A stretch of 64,000 bases of DNA from CAWKGC01 sp963849005 (GTDB lineage: Bacteria > Pseudomonadota > Gammaproteobacteria > Burkholderiales > Usitatibacteraceae): contig CAWKGC010000021.1 of assembly GCA_963849005.1 (NCBI GenBank), positions 310,001 to 374,000 of the forward strand. Reading direction: 5' to 3'. The notes under the pieces are model-generated. The model saw nothing but the letters and a program-made list of their open reading frames with translations, made no database searches and had not been told where the DNA came from. This document shows positions 26,439-38,146 of this stretch, piece after piece (position 1 is the stretch's first letter; every line of letters starts with the position of its first letter). The position numbers and the translations under genes are program-made.

Positions 26439-26452
26439 GCCCGAAGCGCGCC

Positions 26453-27235
26453 ATGGCCAGCGCCTCTCCCGAGTTCACGGTCATCATCCCGGCGCGTTAC
26501 CACTCGACGCGGTTGCCGGGCAAGCCGCTCATGTACATCGGCGACAAGCCGATGGTCGCCCATGTCGCCGACCGGGCCCGCGAGAGCGGGGCCAAGCGCG
26601 TGGTGATCGCCACCGACCATGACGAGATCGGGTCCACGCTCGCCTCCATGGGCTACGAGGTCTGCACCACGGCAACGACCCATGCGACCGGCACCGACCG
26701 GCTTGCCGAGGCGGTCCAGCTGCTCGGGCTGGGCGATGCCGAGCTCGTGGTCAACGTGCAGGGCGACGAGCCGCTCATCGATCCGGGGCTGATCCGCAAG
26801 GTCGCGCAGGAACTGAAGCTCCGCCACAAGGCGATGCTGGCGACCGCGGCGCACCCGATCGTCTCGGCCATGACCTTCTTCGACCCGAACGTGGTCAAGG
26901 TGGTGTTCGACACCAGCGGCTACGCGCAGTACTTCTCGCGTGCGCCGATCCCCTATGCCCGGGACGATTTCCTGCGCACCCGCACCGAGCTGCCCCCGGA
27001 CCTGCCGGCCTACCGCCACATCGGCATCTATGCCTACCGCGTGGCCTTCCTTCGCCAGTACGCGTCGCTCTACCAGACGCCGGCCGAGCGTTTCGAGGCG
27101 CTGGAGCAGTTGCGCGCGCTCGGCCACGGCTTCAAGATCGCGGTGGCATTCTGGAACGGCCCGCTCGAGGCGGGCGTGGACACGCCGGAGGACCTGGAGC
27201 GGGTGCGCCGGGTTTTCTTCGCCAACACGCCCTGA
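26453..27235 (+). CDS. kdsB: 3-deoxy-manno-octulosonate cytidylyltransferase (CMP-Kdo synthase)
   Basis: It activates Kdo with CTP for lipopolysaccharide inner-core synthesis. The nucleotidyltransferase signature IIPARYHSTRLPGKPL, then VIATDHDEI, THATGTDRLAEA, VVNVQGDEPLIDP, YFSRAPIPYARD and HIGIYAYRVAFL cover all family blocks over about 260 residues. ATG 26453 is 15 bases after the Trm112-like stop, in the lpxK-Trm112-kdsB operon. Confidence 0.95.
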   Translation: MASASPEFTVIIPARYHSTRLPGKPLMYIGDKPMVAHVADRARESGAKRVVIATDHDEIGSTLASMGYEVCTTATTHATGTDRLAEAVQLLGLGDAELVVNVQGDEPLIDPGLIRKVAQELKLRHKAMLATAAHPIVSAMTFFDPNVVKVVFDTSGYAQYFSRAPIPYARDDFLRTRTELPPDLPAYRHIGIYAYRVAFLRQYASLYQTPAERFEALEQLRALGHGFKIAVAFWNGPLEAGVDTPEDLERVRRVFFANTP

Positions 27236-27251
27236 GCGGGAATGCCTCGCG

Positions 27252-27281
27252 TTGACCCTGAAGGGGCTTCCCGGCGATAAT
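27252..27281 (+). promoter_or_regulatory. Candidate sigma-70 promoter of adk
   Basis: TTGACC (27252-27257) and GATAAT (27276-27281) are separated by 18 bases and end 41 bases before the adk start. It lies between kdsB and adk, so adk may have its own transcription start as well as read-through from kdsB. Seen by eye only. Confidence 0.5.
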
Positions 27282-27322
27282 CGGGGGTTCATAAAAAACA
27301 GTTCTCGGGAGCAACAAGGCCT

Positions 27323-27976
27323 ATGCGCCTCATCTTGTTGGGGGGGCCGGGTGCCGGCAAGGGCACGCAGGCGGGCTTCATCACGAAGAAGTTCGCCATT
27401 CCCCAGATTTCAACCGGCGACATGCTGCGCGCGGCCGTAAAGGCCGGGACCCAGCTGGGCAATGCCGCGAAGAAGGTCATGGACGCGGGCCTGCTGGTCT
27501 CCGACGACATCATCATCGGGCTGGTGAAGGAACGCGTCGCGCAGCCCGACTGCGCGCGCGGGTTCCTCTTCGACGGCTTTCCGCGCACGATTCCGCAGGC
27601 CGATGCGATGAGGACGGTCGGCGTGAAGCTCGACCACGTGGTCGAGATCGCGGTCGACGACGCAGCCATCATCGAGCGCATGTCCGGCCGCCGCGTGCAC
27701 ATTGCCTCGGGGCGCACCTACCACATCACGTTCAATCCGCCCGAGGTCCCGGGCGTGGACGACGAAACCGGCGAATCGCTGGTGCAGCGCGTGGACGACA
27801 AGGAAGAAACGGTGAAGAAGCGGCTCGATGTCTACCATGCGCAGACGGAGCCGCTGATCGCCTACTACACCAAGTGGGCCGCAACGGGCGATGCGGAAGC
27901 GCCGCGCTACCACAAGGTCGATGGCGAGGGCGCGGTCGAGGACGTCCGCGACCGGATTTTCGCCGCGCTGGGCTGA
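27323..27976 (+). CDS. adk: Adenylate kinase
   Basis: It interconverts ATP + AMP and 2 ADP. The P-loop MRLILLGGPGAGKGTQAGFI, AMP-site STGDMLRAAVKAGT, GFLFDGFPRTIPQAD, and a long-form LID with GRTYHITFNPPEVPGVDDET are present. The LID lacks the four-cysteine zinc set, as in other Proteobacteria. 217 residues is the usual long-type length. It is followed within two bases by the pyrophosphate-dependent phosphofructokinase. Confidence 0.96.
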   Translation: MRLILLGGPGAGKGTQAGFITKKFAIPQISTGDMLRAAVKAGTQLGNAAKKVMDAGLLVSDDIIIGLVKERVAQPDCARGFLFDGFPRTIPQADAMRTVGVKLDHVVEIAVDDAAIIERMSGRRVHIASGRTYHITFNPPEVPGVDDETGESLVQRVDDKEETVKKRLDVYHAQTEPLIAYYTKWAATGDAEAPRYHKVDGEGAVEDVRDRIFAALG

Positions 27977-27977
27977 C

Positions 27978-29237
27978 ATGGCCAGGAACGCGTTCTACGC
28001 CCAGTCGGGCGGCGTGACGGCGGTGATCAACGCCAGCGCAGCTGGCGTGATCGAGACCGCGCGCAAGCACAGGAAGCAGATCGGCAATGTTCTCGCCGGC
28101 CGCGACGGGATACTCGGCGCGCTTACCGAGGACCTGATCGATACCTCGAAGGAGTCCGCTGCCGCGATCCGCGCGCTCAAGCACACTCCGGGCGGGGCCT
28201 TCGGCTCCTGCCGCTACAAGCTGAAGGGGCCGGTCGAGGGCCGCGCGCAGTACCAGCGCCTGATCGACGTCTTCCGCGCGCACGACATCGGCTATTTCTT
28301 CTACAACGGCGGCGGAGATTCCGCCGACACCTGCCTCAAGGTCTCCCAGATCGGCGGGGCGCTCGGCTACCCGATCGTCGCGATCCACGTTCCCAAGACC
28401 GTCGACAACGACCTCCCGGTGACCGACAACTCGCCCGGTTTCGGCTCGGTCGCGAAATACGTCGCCACCTCGATGCGCGAGGCCGGCTTCGACGTCGCAT
28501 CGATGTGCCGCACCTCCACGAAGGTCTTCATCCTCGAGGTGATGGGTCGCCACGCCGGGTGGATCACCGCGGCCTGCGGGCTCGCGCAGGAGAAGGCCGG
28601 CCAGGCGCCGCATGTCCTGCTGTTTCCCGAGATCACCTTCGACCCGGAAGCCTTCCTCGCGAAAGTGCAGGCGACGATCGCGAAACATGGCTATTGTGCG
28701 GTCGGCGTTTCCGAGGGGCTGAAGGGAGCCGACGGCAAGTTCATCGCCGACGCCGGCGTGCGCGATGCGTTCGGCCATGCCCAGCTGGGCGGCGTCGCGC
28801 CCGTGATATCCGCCCTCGTCAAGCAGCGCCTCGGCCACAAGTGCCATTGGGCCGTGGCCGACTACCTCCAGCGCTCGGCGCGCCACATCGCCTCGAAGAC
28901 CGACGTCGAGCAGGCCTACGCGGTGGGCAAGGCCGCGGTCGAGTTCGCGCTCGCGGGCCGCAACGGGGTGATGCCTGCGATCGAGCGCGTGTCGCATGCG
29001 CCGTATCGCTGGAAGATCGCCATGGCGCCGCTGGAAAAGGTGGCCAACCACGAGAAGATGCTGCCGCGCGGCTACATCACGAAAGACGGCTTCCATATCA
29101 CGGCGCTCGCGCGCCGCTATCTCGCGCCGCTCGCGGCGGGCGAGGCCTACCCGCCGTACCGCAACGGACTTCCCGATTACGTGCGGCTCGCCAACAAGGC
29201 GGTGCCGAGGCGGCTTCGCACGCCGTTCACGCCGTAA
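27978..29237 (+). CDS. pfp: Pyrophosphate--fructose 6-phosphate 1-phosphotransferase (PPi-PFK)
   Basis: 419 residues of the PFK superfamily with AQSGGVTAVINASAAGV at the N-terminus, NGGGDSADT at the phosphate-donor loop, the substrate motif PKTVDNDLPVTDNSPGFGS and EVMGRHAGWI. In ATP-PFKs the loop reads GGDGS. The aspartate at the second position (here GGGDS) together with PKT-x-DND is the recognised mark of the PPi-using forms. Reversible PPi-dependent phosphorylation of fructose 6-phosphate serves glycolysis and gluconeogenesis. The first D of GGDDS is a G here. Next to a PPi-driven proton pump and adk, it suggests a local pyrophosphate economy. Confidence 0.85.
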   Translation: MARNAFYAQSGGVTAVINASAAGVIETARKHRKQIGNVLAGRDGILGALTEDLIDTSKESAAAIRALKHTPGGAFGSCRYKLKGPVEGRAQYQRLIDVFRAHDIGYFFYNGGGDSADTCLKVSQIGGALGYPIVAIHVPKTVDNDLPVTDNSPGFGSVAKYVATSMREAGFDVASMCRTSTKVFILEVMGRHAGWITAACGLAQEKAGQAPHVLLFPEITFDPEAFLAKVQATIAKHGYCAVGVSEGLKGADGKFIADAGVRDAFGHAQLGGVAPVISALVKQRLGHKCHWAVADYLQRSARHIASKTDVEQAYAVGKAAVEFALAGRNGVMPAIERVSHAPYRWKIAMAPLEKVANHEKMLPRGYITKDGFHITALARRYLAPLAAGEAYPPYRNGLPDYVRLANKAVPRRLRTPFTP

Positions 29238-29291
29238 AGGCCCGCAGAGACCCTTTCAGCACCCAGGCAACCTCCCAAAAAAGGAAAAACC

Positions 29292-31541
<2,250 letters not shown>

Positions 31542-31649
31542 GCTGTTCGCACTTGCAGGAAAGGAGCCGGCGCAGCGCGTGACATGCTGCGCCGGTCTCG
31601 TTTTCACCCTCGGCTTTGCGCCGATATCCATGAAAGATCGGAGACACAA

Positions 31650-32309
31650 ATGGCACTGGCTCTCTATGTCGGTCACGGCTCGCCCTACGCCTGGCGCGCA
31701 TTCCTCGCCATCGAGCACAAGCAGCTTCCTTACGAACTGAAGGTGCTGTCGTTCTCCAAGGGCGAAACGAGGACGCCCCAGTTCATTGCACTCAACCCGC
31801 GCCACCAGGTGCCGACGCTCACGGATGGCGATTTCGTGATCTGGGAGTCCGCCGTGGTGATGGAGTACCTCGAGGACGCCTATCCGGCGAAGGATGCCGC
31901 GACCAGCCTCTTCCCGGGCGACGCGAAGCAACGCGCGCTGATCCGGCGCCTCGCGCGCGAGGCCGACGACTACCTCTGGACGGACGGCCTGATGCCGATC
32001 TCGATGGAGATCTTCTTCGGCGGCGAAGGCCACGTGCCCGACGAGGCGAAGATCGCCAAGGCGAAGGAAGCGCTGGCGAAGGAACTCGGGTACTTCGCGG
32101 CGCAGATGCGCGGCGATTTCCTCGCCGGGAATGCGCCCACCGCCGCCGACTTCACCCTGTATCCGTTCCTCGCCTACATCGCGCGCTTCGAGCTGAAGAA
32201 GCCCGACCTCGCCGTGGTCAAGCTCATTCCGGCGAAGCTGGCGCAGCTGATGGGGCGCATCGAGGCGCTGCCGTACTTCGACAAAACTTTCCCGCCGCAC
32301 TGGAGATGA
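31650..32309 (+). CDS. Glutathione S-transferase family protein
   Basis: 219 residues: a thioredoxin-like N-terminal half (LYVGHGSPYAWRAFLAIEHK; NPRHQVPTLTDGDFVIWESA, the cis-proline and glutathione-binding ES pair) and an all-helical C-terminal half (FLAGNAPTAADFTLYPFLAY). The presumed catalytic position is serine in GSPYAW. The substrate is unknown. The ATG lies after a purine-rich GGAGAC. It ends overlapping the tgt start as ATGA (32306-32309), so the two are probably cotranscribed, although no functional link is evident. Confidence 0.88.
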   Translation: MALALYVGHGSPYAWRAFLAIEHKQLPYELKVLSFSKGETRTPQFIALNPRHQVPTLTDGDFVIWESAVVMEYLEDAYPAKDAATSLFPGDAKQRALIRRLAREADDYLWTDGLMPISMEIFFGGEGHVPDEAKIAKAKEALAKELGYFAAQMRGDFLAGNAPTAADFTLYPFLAYIARFELKKPDLAVVKLIPAKLAQLMGRIEALPYFDKTFPPHWR

Positions 32310-33430
32310 ACTTCCGGCTCCTGGCCGCCGACGGCGCCGCGCGGCGCGGCACGCTCAACGTCGCCCGTGGCGCGATCGAGACACCGGCGTTCATGCCGGT
32401 CGGCACCTACGGCGCGGTCAAGGCGATGAGCCCGGCGGAGCTGGTCGAGATCGGCGCGCAGGTGGTGCTCGGCAACACCTTCCACCTGTGGCTCAGGCCC
32501 GGGCTCGAGGTGATCGCCGCGCACGGCGGCCTGCACCGCTTCATGGGCTGGGCCGGGCCCATCCTCACCGACTCGGGCGGCTTCCAGGTCTGGAGCCTGG
32601 GGGAGCTGCGCAAGATCAGCGAAGAGGGCGTGGCGTTCCAGTCGCCGATCAACGGCGACAAGCTCTTCCTCACGCCCGAGGAATCGATGCGCATCCAGCG
32701 CGTGCTCGATTCCGACATCGCCATGGTGTTCGACGAATGCACGGCGTTCCCGGCGACGAAGGAGTCCGCCGCCGAGTCGATGCGCCTGTCGCTGCGCTGG
32801 GCGAAGCGCTCGAAGGCGGCGCACGAGGGCAGCGCCAATGCGCTCTTCGGCATCGTCCAGGGCGGCATGCACGAGGACCTGCGGGACGAGTCGCGGGCGG
32901 GGCTGGAGGAGATCGGTTTCGACGGCTACGCGATCGGCGGACTGTCGGTGGGCGAGCCCAAGGAGGACATGCTGCGCATCCTGGAGCACACCGCGCCGAA
33001 CCTGCCGGCCGGGCGGCCGCGCTATCTCATGGGCGTGGGCACGCCGGAGGACCTGGTGGAGGCCGTATCGCGCGGGATCGACATGTTCGACTGCGTGATG
33101 CCCACGCGCAATGCGAGGAACGGCTGGCTCTTCACGCGCTTCGGCGACGTGAGGATCAAGAACGCGGCGCACCGCTCCGACACGCGCCCGATCGACGAGA
33201 CCTGCGGCTGTTACGGCTGCCGCAACTTCTCGCGCGGCTATCTCCACCACCTGCACCGCACCAACGAGATCCTCGGCGCGCGGCTGAACACGATCCACAA
33301 CCTGTCCTACTACCAGGCGCTGATGCGGGGGATGCGCGAGGCCATCGCAGCGGGCGCTTTCGCCGCCTTCCGCGCCCGTTTCCAAGCCGATCGCGCGAGG
33401 GGCCCGGCAGAGGCGCCGGACGCGCCCTGA
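32306..33430 (+). CDS. tgt: Queuine tRNA-ribosyltransferase
   Basis: Tgt swaps guanine-34 for preQ1 in tRNAs with GUN anticodons. Catalytic aspartates lie in TDSGGFQVWSL and FDCVMPTRNARNG. Substrate recognition is through GGLSVGE, and the zinc site is C-x-C-x2-C-(x)n-H in TCGCYGCRNFSRGYLHHL. 374 residues is standard. It overlaps the GST gene by four bases. queG (14931-13854) completes part of the same queuosine pathway in this window. Confidence 0.95.
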   Translation: MNFRLLAADGAARRGTLNVARGAIETPAFMPVGTYGAVKAMSPAELVEIGAQVVLGNTFHLWLRPGLEVIAAHGGLHRFMGWAGPILTDSGGFQVWSLGELRKISEEGVAFQSPINGDKLFLTPEESMRIQRVLDSDIAMVFDECTAFPATKESAAESMRLSLRWAKRSKAAHEGSANALFGIVQGGMHEDLRDESRAGLEEIGFDGYAIGGLSVGEPKEDMLRILEHTAPNLPAGRPRYLMGVGTPEDLVEAVSRGIDMFDCVMPTRNARNGWLFTRFGDVRIKNAAHRSDTRPIDETCGCYGCRNFSRGYLHHLHRTNEILGARLNTIHNLSYYQALMRGMREAIAAGAFAAFRARFQADRARGPAEAPDAP

Positions 33431-33546
33431 GGAGGCGCCGGAAGGCTTCGCTGTGTTACAATTTCGGGCTTGATTTGGGCCGGAAATGTTTTCCTTGAGG
33501 CCGCAGGTGCGGCCGGCCCGGCCCGTTCGTCGGAGACCCCCAGAAA

Positions 33547-33870
33547 ATGATCAGCAACGCATACGCGCAGGCCGCGCCGGCAGCAACGCCGGGCGGCGAC
33601 CTGATGGGATTCCTGCCCATCATCCTGATGTTCGTGATCCTGTATTTCCTCATGATCCGACCGCAAATGAAGCGCGCCAAGGAACACAAGGCGATGCTCG
33701 AAGGCCTGCAGAAGGGCGATGAGGTGATCGCCATGGGCCTGCTCGGCAAGGTGTCGAAGGTCGGCGACGGCTACATCAGCCTCGAGATCGCGGACAACGT
33801 GACGGTGCAGGTGCAGAAGCAGGCCGTCACGACGCTGCTGCCCAAGGGCACGCTCACGGACGCGAAATAG
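33547..33870 (+). CDS. yajC: Preprotein translocase subunit YajC
   Basis: 107 residues: short periplasmic lead, a single membrane helix (MGFLPIILMFVILYFLMIRPQ), then the cytoplasmic YajC domain (KRAKEHKAMLEGLQKGDEVI, GLLGKVSKVGDGYISLEIAD). It associates with SecDF. The order tgt-yajC-secD-secF is the standard proteobacterial one. Confidence 0.95.
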   Translation: MISNAYAQAAPAATPGGDLMGFLPIILMFVILYFLMIRPQMKRAKEHKAMLEGLQKGDEVIAMGLLGKVSKVGDGYISLEIADNVTVQVQKQAVTTLLPKGTLTDAK

Positions 33871-33969
33871 GACCCACGGCCCGGCTGCGCGCCTCTTCGG
33901 GGGCGAGGCGGTCCGGCCCCGCCCGCCGCCGTCCGTCAGGGACGGCGCGGCACTGCAGGAAGCCCCGCC

Positions 33970-35837
33970 ATGAACAAGTACCCTCCCTGGAAATACGCGC
34001 TCATCCTCGTTGCACTGGTGGTGAGCCTGCTTTACGCCGCGCCCAACCTGTTCGGCGAGGTGCCCGCCGTGCAGGTGTCGGGCATCCGCGCGAGCACCAA
34101 GGTCGACGCTGCGATGCAGTCCGGCCTCGAGGCGGCGCTGAAGGAGGCCGGCATCGCGCCCACCCTCGTCGAGCTTGATGAGGCCGCATTGCGTTTCCGC
34201 TTCGCCGACCCCGATACGCAGTTGAAGGCGCGCGACGTGATCCAGTCGAAGGTCGGTCCCGGCTACGTGGTGGCGCTCAACCTCGTGTCGAACACGCCGA
34301 GATGGCTGCAGGCGATCGGCTCCAAGCCGATGTACCTCGGCCTCGACCTGCGCGGCGGCGTGCATTTCCTCCTGCAGGTGGACATGAAGGCGGCGGCGGC
34401 CAAGAGCCAGGAACGCTTCCTGGGCGACCTGCGCGTCCTGATGCGCGACAAGAAGATCTACTACTCGGGCGCTCGCGCGCGACGGCGACCGGCTGGTGGT
34501 GAAGTTCCGCGACCGCGAGACGCGCGCCGCGGCGCTGAAGGAAATCGGCCTCGCAGATGCCGGACCTGCTCCTCAAGGAACAGGAGGTCGGCGAGGACTT
34601 CCAGTTGATCGCGACGATCAAGCCCGAGGAAATCAAGCGCGAGCAGGACCTCGCGCTGCAGCAGAACATCCAGACGCTGCGAAACCGCGTCAACGAGCTC
34701 GGCGTGGCCGAGCCGATCGTCCAGCAGCAGGGGGCGGACCGCATCGTCGTGCAGCTGGCCGGCGTGCAGGACCCGGGGCGCGCCAAGGAGATCCTCGGCC
34801 GCACCGCCACGCTGGAGATCAGGCTGGTGTCGGAGGAGCACGCCGCGGGCCCAGGCTACGAGGCGTTCCTCGCCTACAAGACGCAGCCGGCGCCTTTCGG
34901 CACCGAGAAACTGCTCGACCTCGATGGCCGCGCGGTATTGGTGAAGAAGGCGATCGTGATCACCGGCGACCGGATCAAGGATTCGCAGCCGGGATTCGAC
35001 CAGCGCGACGGGCCGCCCGATCGTCTCCGTCGTTCTCGACGACACGGGCGGGCGAATGATGCGCGCGACGACGCGAGAGAACGTGAAGAAGCGCATGGCG
35101 ATGATCATGATCGAGAAGGGCGGGGCGGTCGTGCTCACGTGGCCCTCGATCAATGAGGAGTTCGGCAACCGCTTCCAGATCACCGGCATGCCGGACACGT
35201 CCGAGGCGAAGAACCTCGCGTTGCTGCTGCGCGCGGGGGCGCTCGCCGCGCCCATGGACATCATCGAGGAGCGCACCATCGGCCCCTCGCTCGGCAAGGA
35301 AAACATCGACAAGGGCTTCCGCTCGGTGCTCTACGGCTTCGCGGCGATCAGCGTGTTCATGGTCGCCTATTACTCGCTCTTCGGCCTGGTCTCGGTGCTG
35401 GCGCTCGGCGCGAACCTGCTCTTCCTGGTCGCGATCCTGTCGATGCTGCAGGCAACTCTCACGCTTCCCGGCATCGCGGCCATCGCGCTCACGCTCGGCA
35501 TGGCGATCGACGCCAACGTGCTGATCAACGAGCGCGTCCGGGAGGAATTGCGCTCCGGCATGAGCCCGCAGATGGCGATCCAGACCGGCTACGACCGCGC
35601 GTTCGGCACCATCCTCGATTCCAACGTGACCACGCTCATCGCGGGGCTCGCGCTCCTGATGTTCGGGTCGGGCCCGTGCGCGGCTTCGCGGTGGTGCATT
35701 GCCTGGGCATCATGACCTCGATCTTCAGCGCGGTGGTGGTGTCGCGCGGGCTGGTGAACCTGATCTACGGCGGCAAGAGGAAGGTCGCCAGCATCTCGAT
35801 CGGCAACACCAACTGGCAGAAGAAGGCGGCCGCCTAG
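33970..35837 (+). CDS. secD: Protein translocase subunit SecD (four frameshifts)
   Basis: SecD and SecF use the proton gradient to pull secreted chains through SecYEG. It shows the N-terminal helix (YPPWKYALILVALVVSLLYA), the D1/D2 signature SKPMYLGLDLRGGVHFLLQV, the P1 domain, and the RND helices with LTLPGIAAIALTLGMAIDAN, VLINERVREELR and FGTILDSNVTTLIAGLALLM, ending TNWQKKAAA. Single-base errors near 34471, 34553, 35011 (extra base) and 35675 (missing G) break it into pieces. Correcting them restores unbroken homology, for example FGSGPVRGFAVVHCLGIMTS. As an essential gene in a normal operon it is surely functional in the organism. Confidence 0.93.
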
Positions 35838-35887
35838 GGCGACCTGCTCCCGGCTGCGGCCGGGACGACCGAAAAGGAACCGGAAAC

Positions 35888-36844
35888 ATGGAATTCTTCA
35901 AGATCCGCCGCGTCATCCCGTTCATGCGGCATGCGCTGGTGTTCAACATCATCTCGCTGCTGACTTTCCTCGCTTCGGTCGGCTTCCTCGCCACCAAGGG
36001 GCTGCATTTCTCGATCGAGTTCACCGGCGGCACGGTGATGGAGGTGAGCTACGACAAGGCGGCGCAGCCGGAGGCCATCCGCGACGCGCTCGACGGCGCC
36101 GGCTTCAAGGACACCTCGGTGCAGAAGTTCGGCAGTTCCCAGGACGTGCTGATCCGCATGCCGCTGAAGGCCGAGGGGGACGCGCGCGCGCAAAACGTGG
36201 CGATGCAGAAGCAGGGCGAAGCGGTGATCAGGGTCCTGCAGGGCTTGGACAAGAGCGCCACGCTGAAGCGCACCGAGTTCGTCGGCGGCCAGGTGGGCAA
36301 GGAACTCGCTTCCGACGGGGCGCTCGCGCTGCTGTTCGTGTGCGTCGGCATCATGATCTACCTCGCCTTCCGCTTCGAATGGCGCTTCGCGCTCGCGACC
36401 ATCATCGCCAACCTCCACGACGTGGTGATCATCCTGGGCTTCTTCGCCTTCTTCCAGTGGGAGTTCTCGCTCCCGGTGCTGGCCGCGGTGCTCGCGGTGC
36501 TGGGCTACTCGGTGAACGAGTCGGTGGTGGTGTTCGACCGGGTGCGCGAGAACTTCCGCAAGATGCGCAAGGCGAGCGTGCCGGAGATCATGGACGCCTC
36601 CATCACCGGGACGATCTCGCGCACCATCATCACGCACGGCTCGACCCAGATGATGGTGCTGGCGATCTTCTTCTTCGGTGGCGCGAGCCTGCACAACTTC
36701 GCCCTCGCCCTCACGATCGGCATCTGCTTCGGCATCTACTCCTCGGTTCTGGTCGCCTGCCCGCTCGCCATGTACCTGGGCGCTTCGCGCGAGGACTTCG
36801 TCAAGGAAAAGAAGCCCGGCGGCGAGCAGCCGCAGTTGCCCTGA
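35888..36844 (+). CDS. secF: Protein translocase subunit SecF
   Basis: 318 residues in one frame: IRRVIPFMRHALVFNIISLL at the start, the conserved SIEFTGGTVMEV loop, then helices with LHDVVIILGFFAFF, LGYSVNESVVVFDRVRENFR and SITGTISRTIITHGSTQMMV. The ATG follows AAGGAACCGGAAAC. A GC-rich hairpin (35848-35863) without a T-run separates it from secD and is probably not a terminator. Confidence 0.95.
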   Translation: MEFFKIRRVIPFMRHALVFNIISLLTFLASVGFLATKGLHFSIEFTGGTVMEVSYDKAAQPEAIRDALDGAGFKDTSVQKFGSSQDVLIRMPLKAEGDARAQNVAMQKQGEAVIRVLQGLDKSATLKRTEFVGGQVGKELASDGALALLFVCVGIMIYLAFRFEWRFALATIIANLHDVVIILGFFAFFQWEFSLPVLAAVLAVLGYSVNESVVVFDRVRENFRKMRKASVPEIMDASITGTISRTIITHGSTQMMVLAIFFFGGASLHNFALALTIGICFGIYSSVLVACPLAMYLGASREDFVKEKKPGGEQPQLP

Positions 36845-36861
36845 GCCGGCAAGAAGCGCCG

Positions 36862-37503
36862 GTGGAGATCCTCGCCCCGCTCTGGGACCTGCTGGTCCAC
36901 CTCGACGTCCACCTCGGCGCGCTGATCCGCGATTACGGCGTGTGGGTCTACGCGATCCTGTTCGCGATCGTGTTTGCCGAGACGGGGCTGGTGATCACGC
37001 CCTTCCTGCCCGGGGACTCGCTGCTTTTCGTCGCCGGCGCGCTTGCGGCGCTCGGCGGCATCGACGTGCACATCCTCGTGCTCTCGCTCATCCTCGCCGC
37101 GGTGCTGGGCAACAGCACCAACTACGCGATCGGCCGTTACCTGGGCAAGCGGCTCTTCCGCGACCGCAGTTCCCGCTGGCTGAACCCGGCCTACCTCGAC
37201 CGCACCCATGCCTTCTATGAGAGGCACGGCGGCAAGGCGGTGGTGATCTCGCGCTTCATCCCGATCGTGCGCACCTACGTGCCCTTCGTAGCGGGCCTCG
37301 GCGCCATGGGCTATGGGCGCTTCACGCTGTTCAACGTCGCGGGCGCGGTGTTCTGGGTGGCCTCGCTTTGCTACGCGGGCTATTTCTTCGGCAACCTCCC
37401 GTGGGTGAAGCAGAACCTCACCCTGATCATCTTCGGCATCATCGGCGCGAGCCTGCTCCCGATCGCGATCGGCGCGCTGCAGGCGCGTCGGGCGCCGCGC
37501 TGA
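36862..37503 (+). CDS. DedA/SNARE-associated (VTT domain) inner membrane protein
   Basis: 213 residues with the DedA pattern: FAETGLVITPFLPGDSLLFV, the central LGKRLF, HAFYERHGGKAVVISRFIPI and VRTYVPFVAGLGAM, with basic and acidic residues placed in re-entrant loops. DedA proteins act in undecaprenyl-phosphate or phospholipid flipping. GTG 36862 is the only fitting start after secF (18-base gap). Confidence 0.9.
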   Translation: MEILAPLWDLLVHLDVHLGALIRDYGVWVYAILFAIVFAETGLVITPFLPGDSLLFVAGALAALGGIDVHILVLSLILAAVLGNSTNYAIGRYLGKRLFRDRSSRWLNPAYLDRTHAFYERHGGKAVVISRFIPIVRTYVPFVAGLGAMGYGRFTLFNVAGAVFWVASLCYAGYFFGNLPWVKQNLTLIIFGIIGASLLPIAIGALQARRAPR

Positions 37504-37517
37504 GCCCGGGAGGCTGC

Positions 37518-37808
37518 ATGGCGGACGATCCGGCGGGCATCCCCAGGGAGTTCTTCGAGGTCGCCGATGCGTTCATCGACCTCGCCAACAAGCAGGCCGA
37601 GGCCTGGGGCGAGGGCAGGGTCGCCGCGAGCCAGCTCTTCGCCGCGGCGCGCTATGCCGCCTTCAGCATCGTCGCAGGCGACCCCGCCATCGCCGCGGAT
37701 CGCGCAACGGCGACTGCTGCGCTGGTGGAGCAGTTCCGGCACATGCTCGAGGACAACCTCGACTGGTACGAGGCGGAATTGAAGAAGCAGGATCCGCCCG
37801 CGGGCTAG
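37518..37808 (+). CDS. DUF3144 family protein
   Basis: A 96-residue acidic, helical protein: REFFEVADAFIDLANKQAEA, AARYAAFSIVAG, and FRHMLEDNLDWYEAELKK. This matches the conserved proteobacterial DUF3144 family, whose function is unknown. No signal or membrane segment. Its TAG overlaps the stop of the convergent DUF2069 gene within a shared CTAG. Confidence 0.85.
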   Translation: MADDPAGIPREFFEVADAFIDLANKQAEAWGEGRVAASQLFAAARYAAFSIVAGDPAIAADRATATAALVEQFRHMLEDNLDWYEAELKKQDPPAG

Positions 37809-38146
37809 GACCTGGCCCCGCCCAGGCGAACGAAAGCGACCGCGCTGGCGAAGAAGACCAGAGAAAGCGCGATCTCGATCAACGCGAGTTGCCGCGAGGC
37901 GCCGGTGTCGCTCCATGCCCGCACCACGCCTTCGATGAAATAGCCCCAGATGAAGAGCGACGCCCACTGGTAGGTGTAGCGCCGGCCGGCAAGGATGCCG
38001 CGCAGCGGCAACAGCAGCGGCAGCGTTTTCAACACCAGCCACGAGCCGCCGGGCCTGAGCGGGGCGAGCCACAATTCCCACGCGAGGCAGAGCAGGACCA
38101 GTGCGATGAGCGACGCCGAGGCGCCGAAATACGCGGCGCGGATCAA
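37805..38146 (-). CDS. DUF2069 membrane protein
   Basis: 113 residues with four hydrophobic helices (ASASLIALVLLCLAWELWL; LVLKTLPLLLPLRGILAG; WASLFIWGYFIEGVVRAW; LIEIALSLVFFASAVAFV) and the DUF2069 motif LPLRGILAGRRYTYQW. The start is TTG 38146, overlapping the stop of the WrbA-like gene as TTGA; no other in-frame start fits. The pairing of a WrbA-like quinone reductase with DUF2069 recurs in Betaproteobacteria, but the role of DUF2069 is unknown. Confidence 0.85.
   Translation of the reverse strand: MIRAAYFGASASLIALVLLCLAWELWLAPLRPGGSWLVLKTLPLLLPLRGILAGRRYTYQWASLFIWGYFIEGVVRAWSDTGASRQLALIEIALSLVFFASAVAFVRLGGARS

Noticed and set aside
35848..35863. GC-rich hairpin between secD and secF as a terminator
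   Set aside because: There is no T-run after it, and secD and secF are normally cotranscribed.
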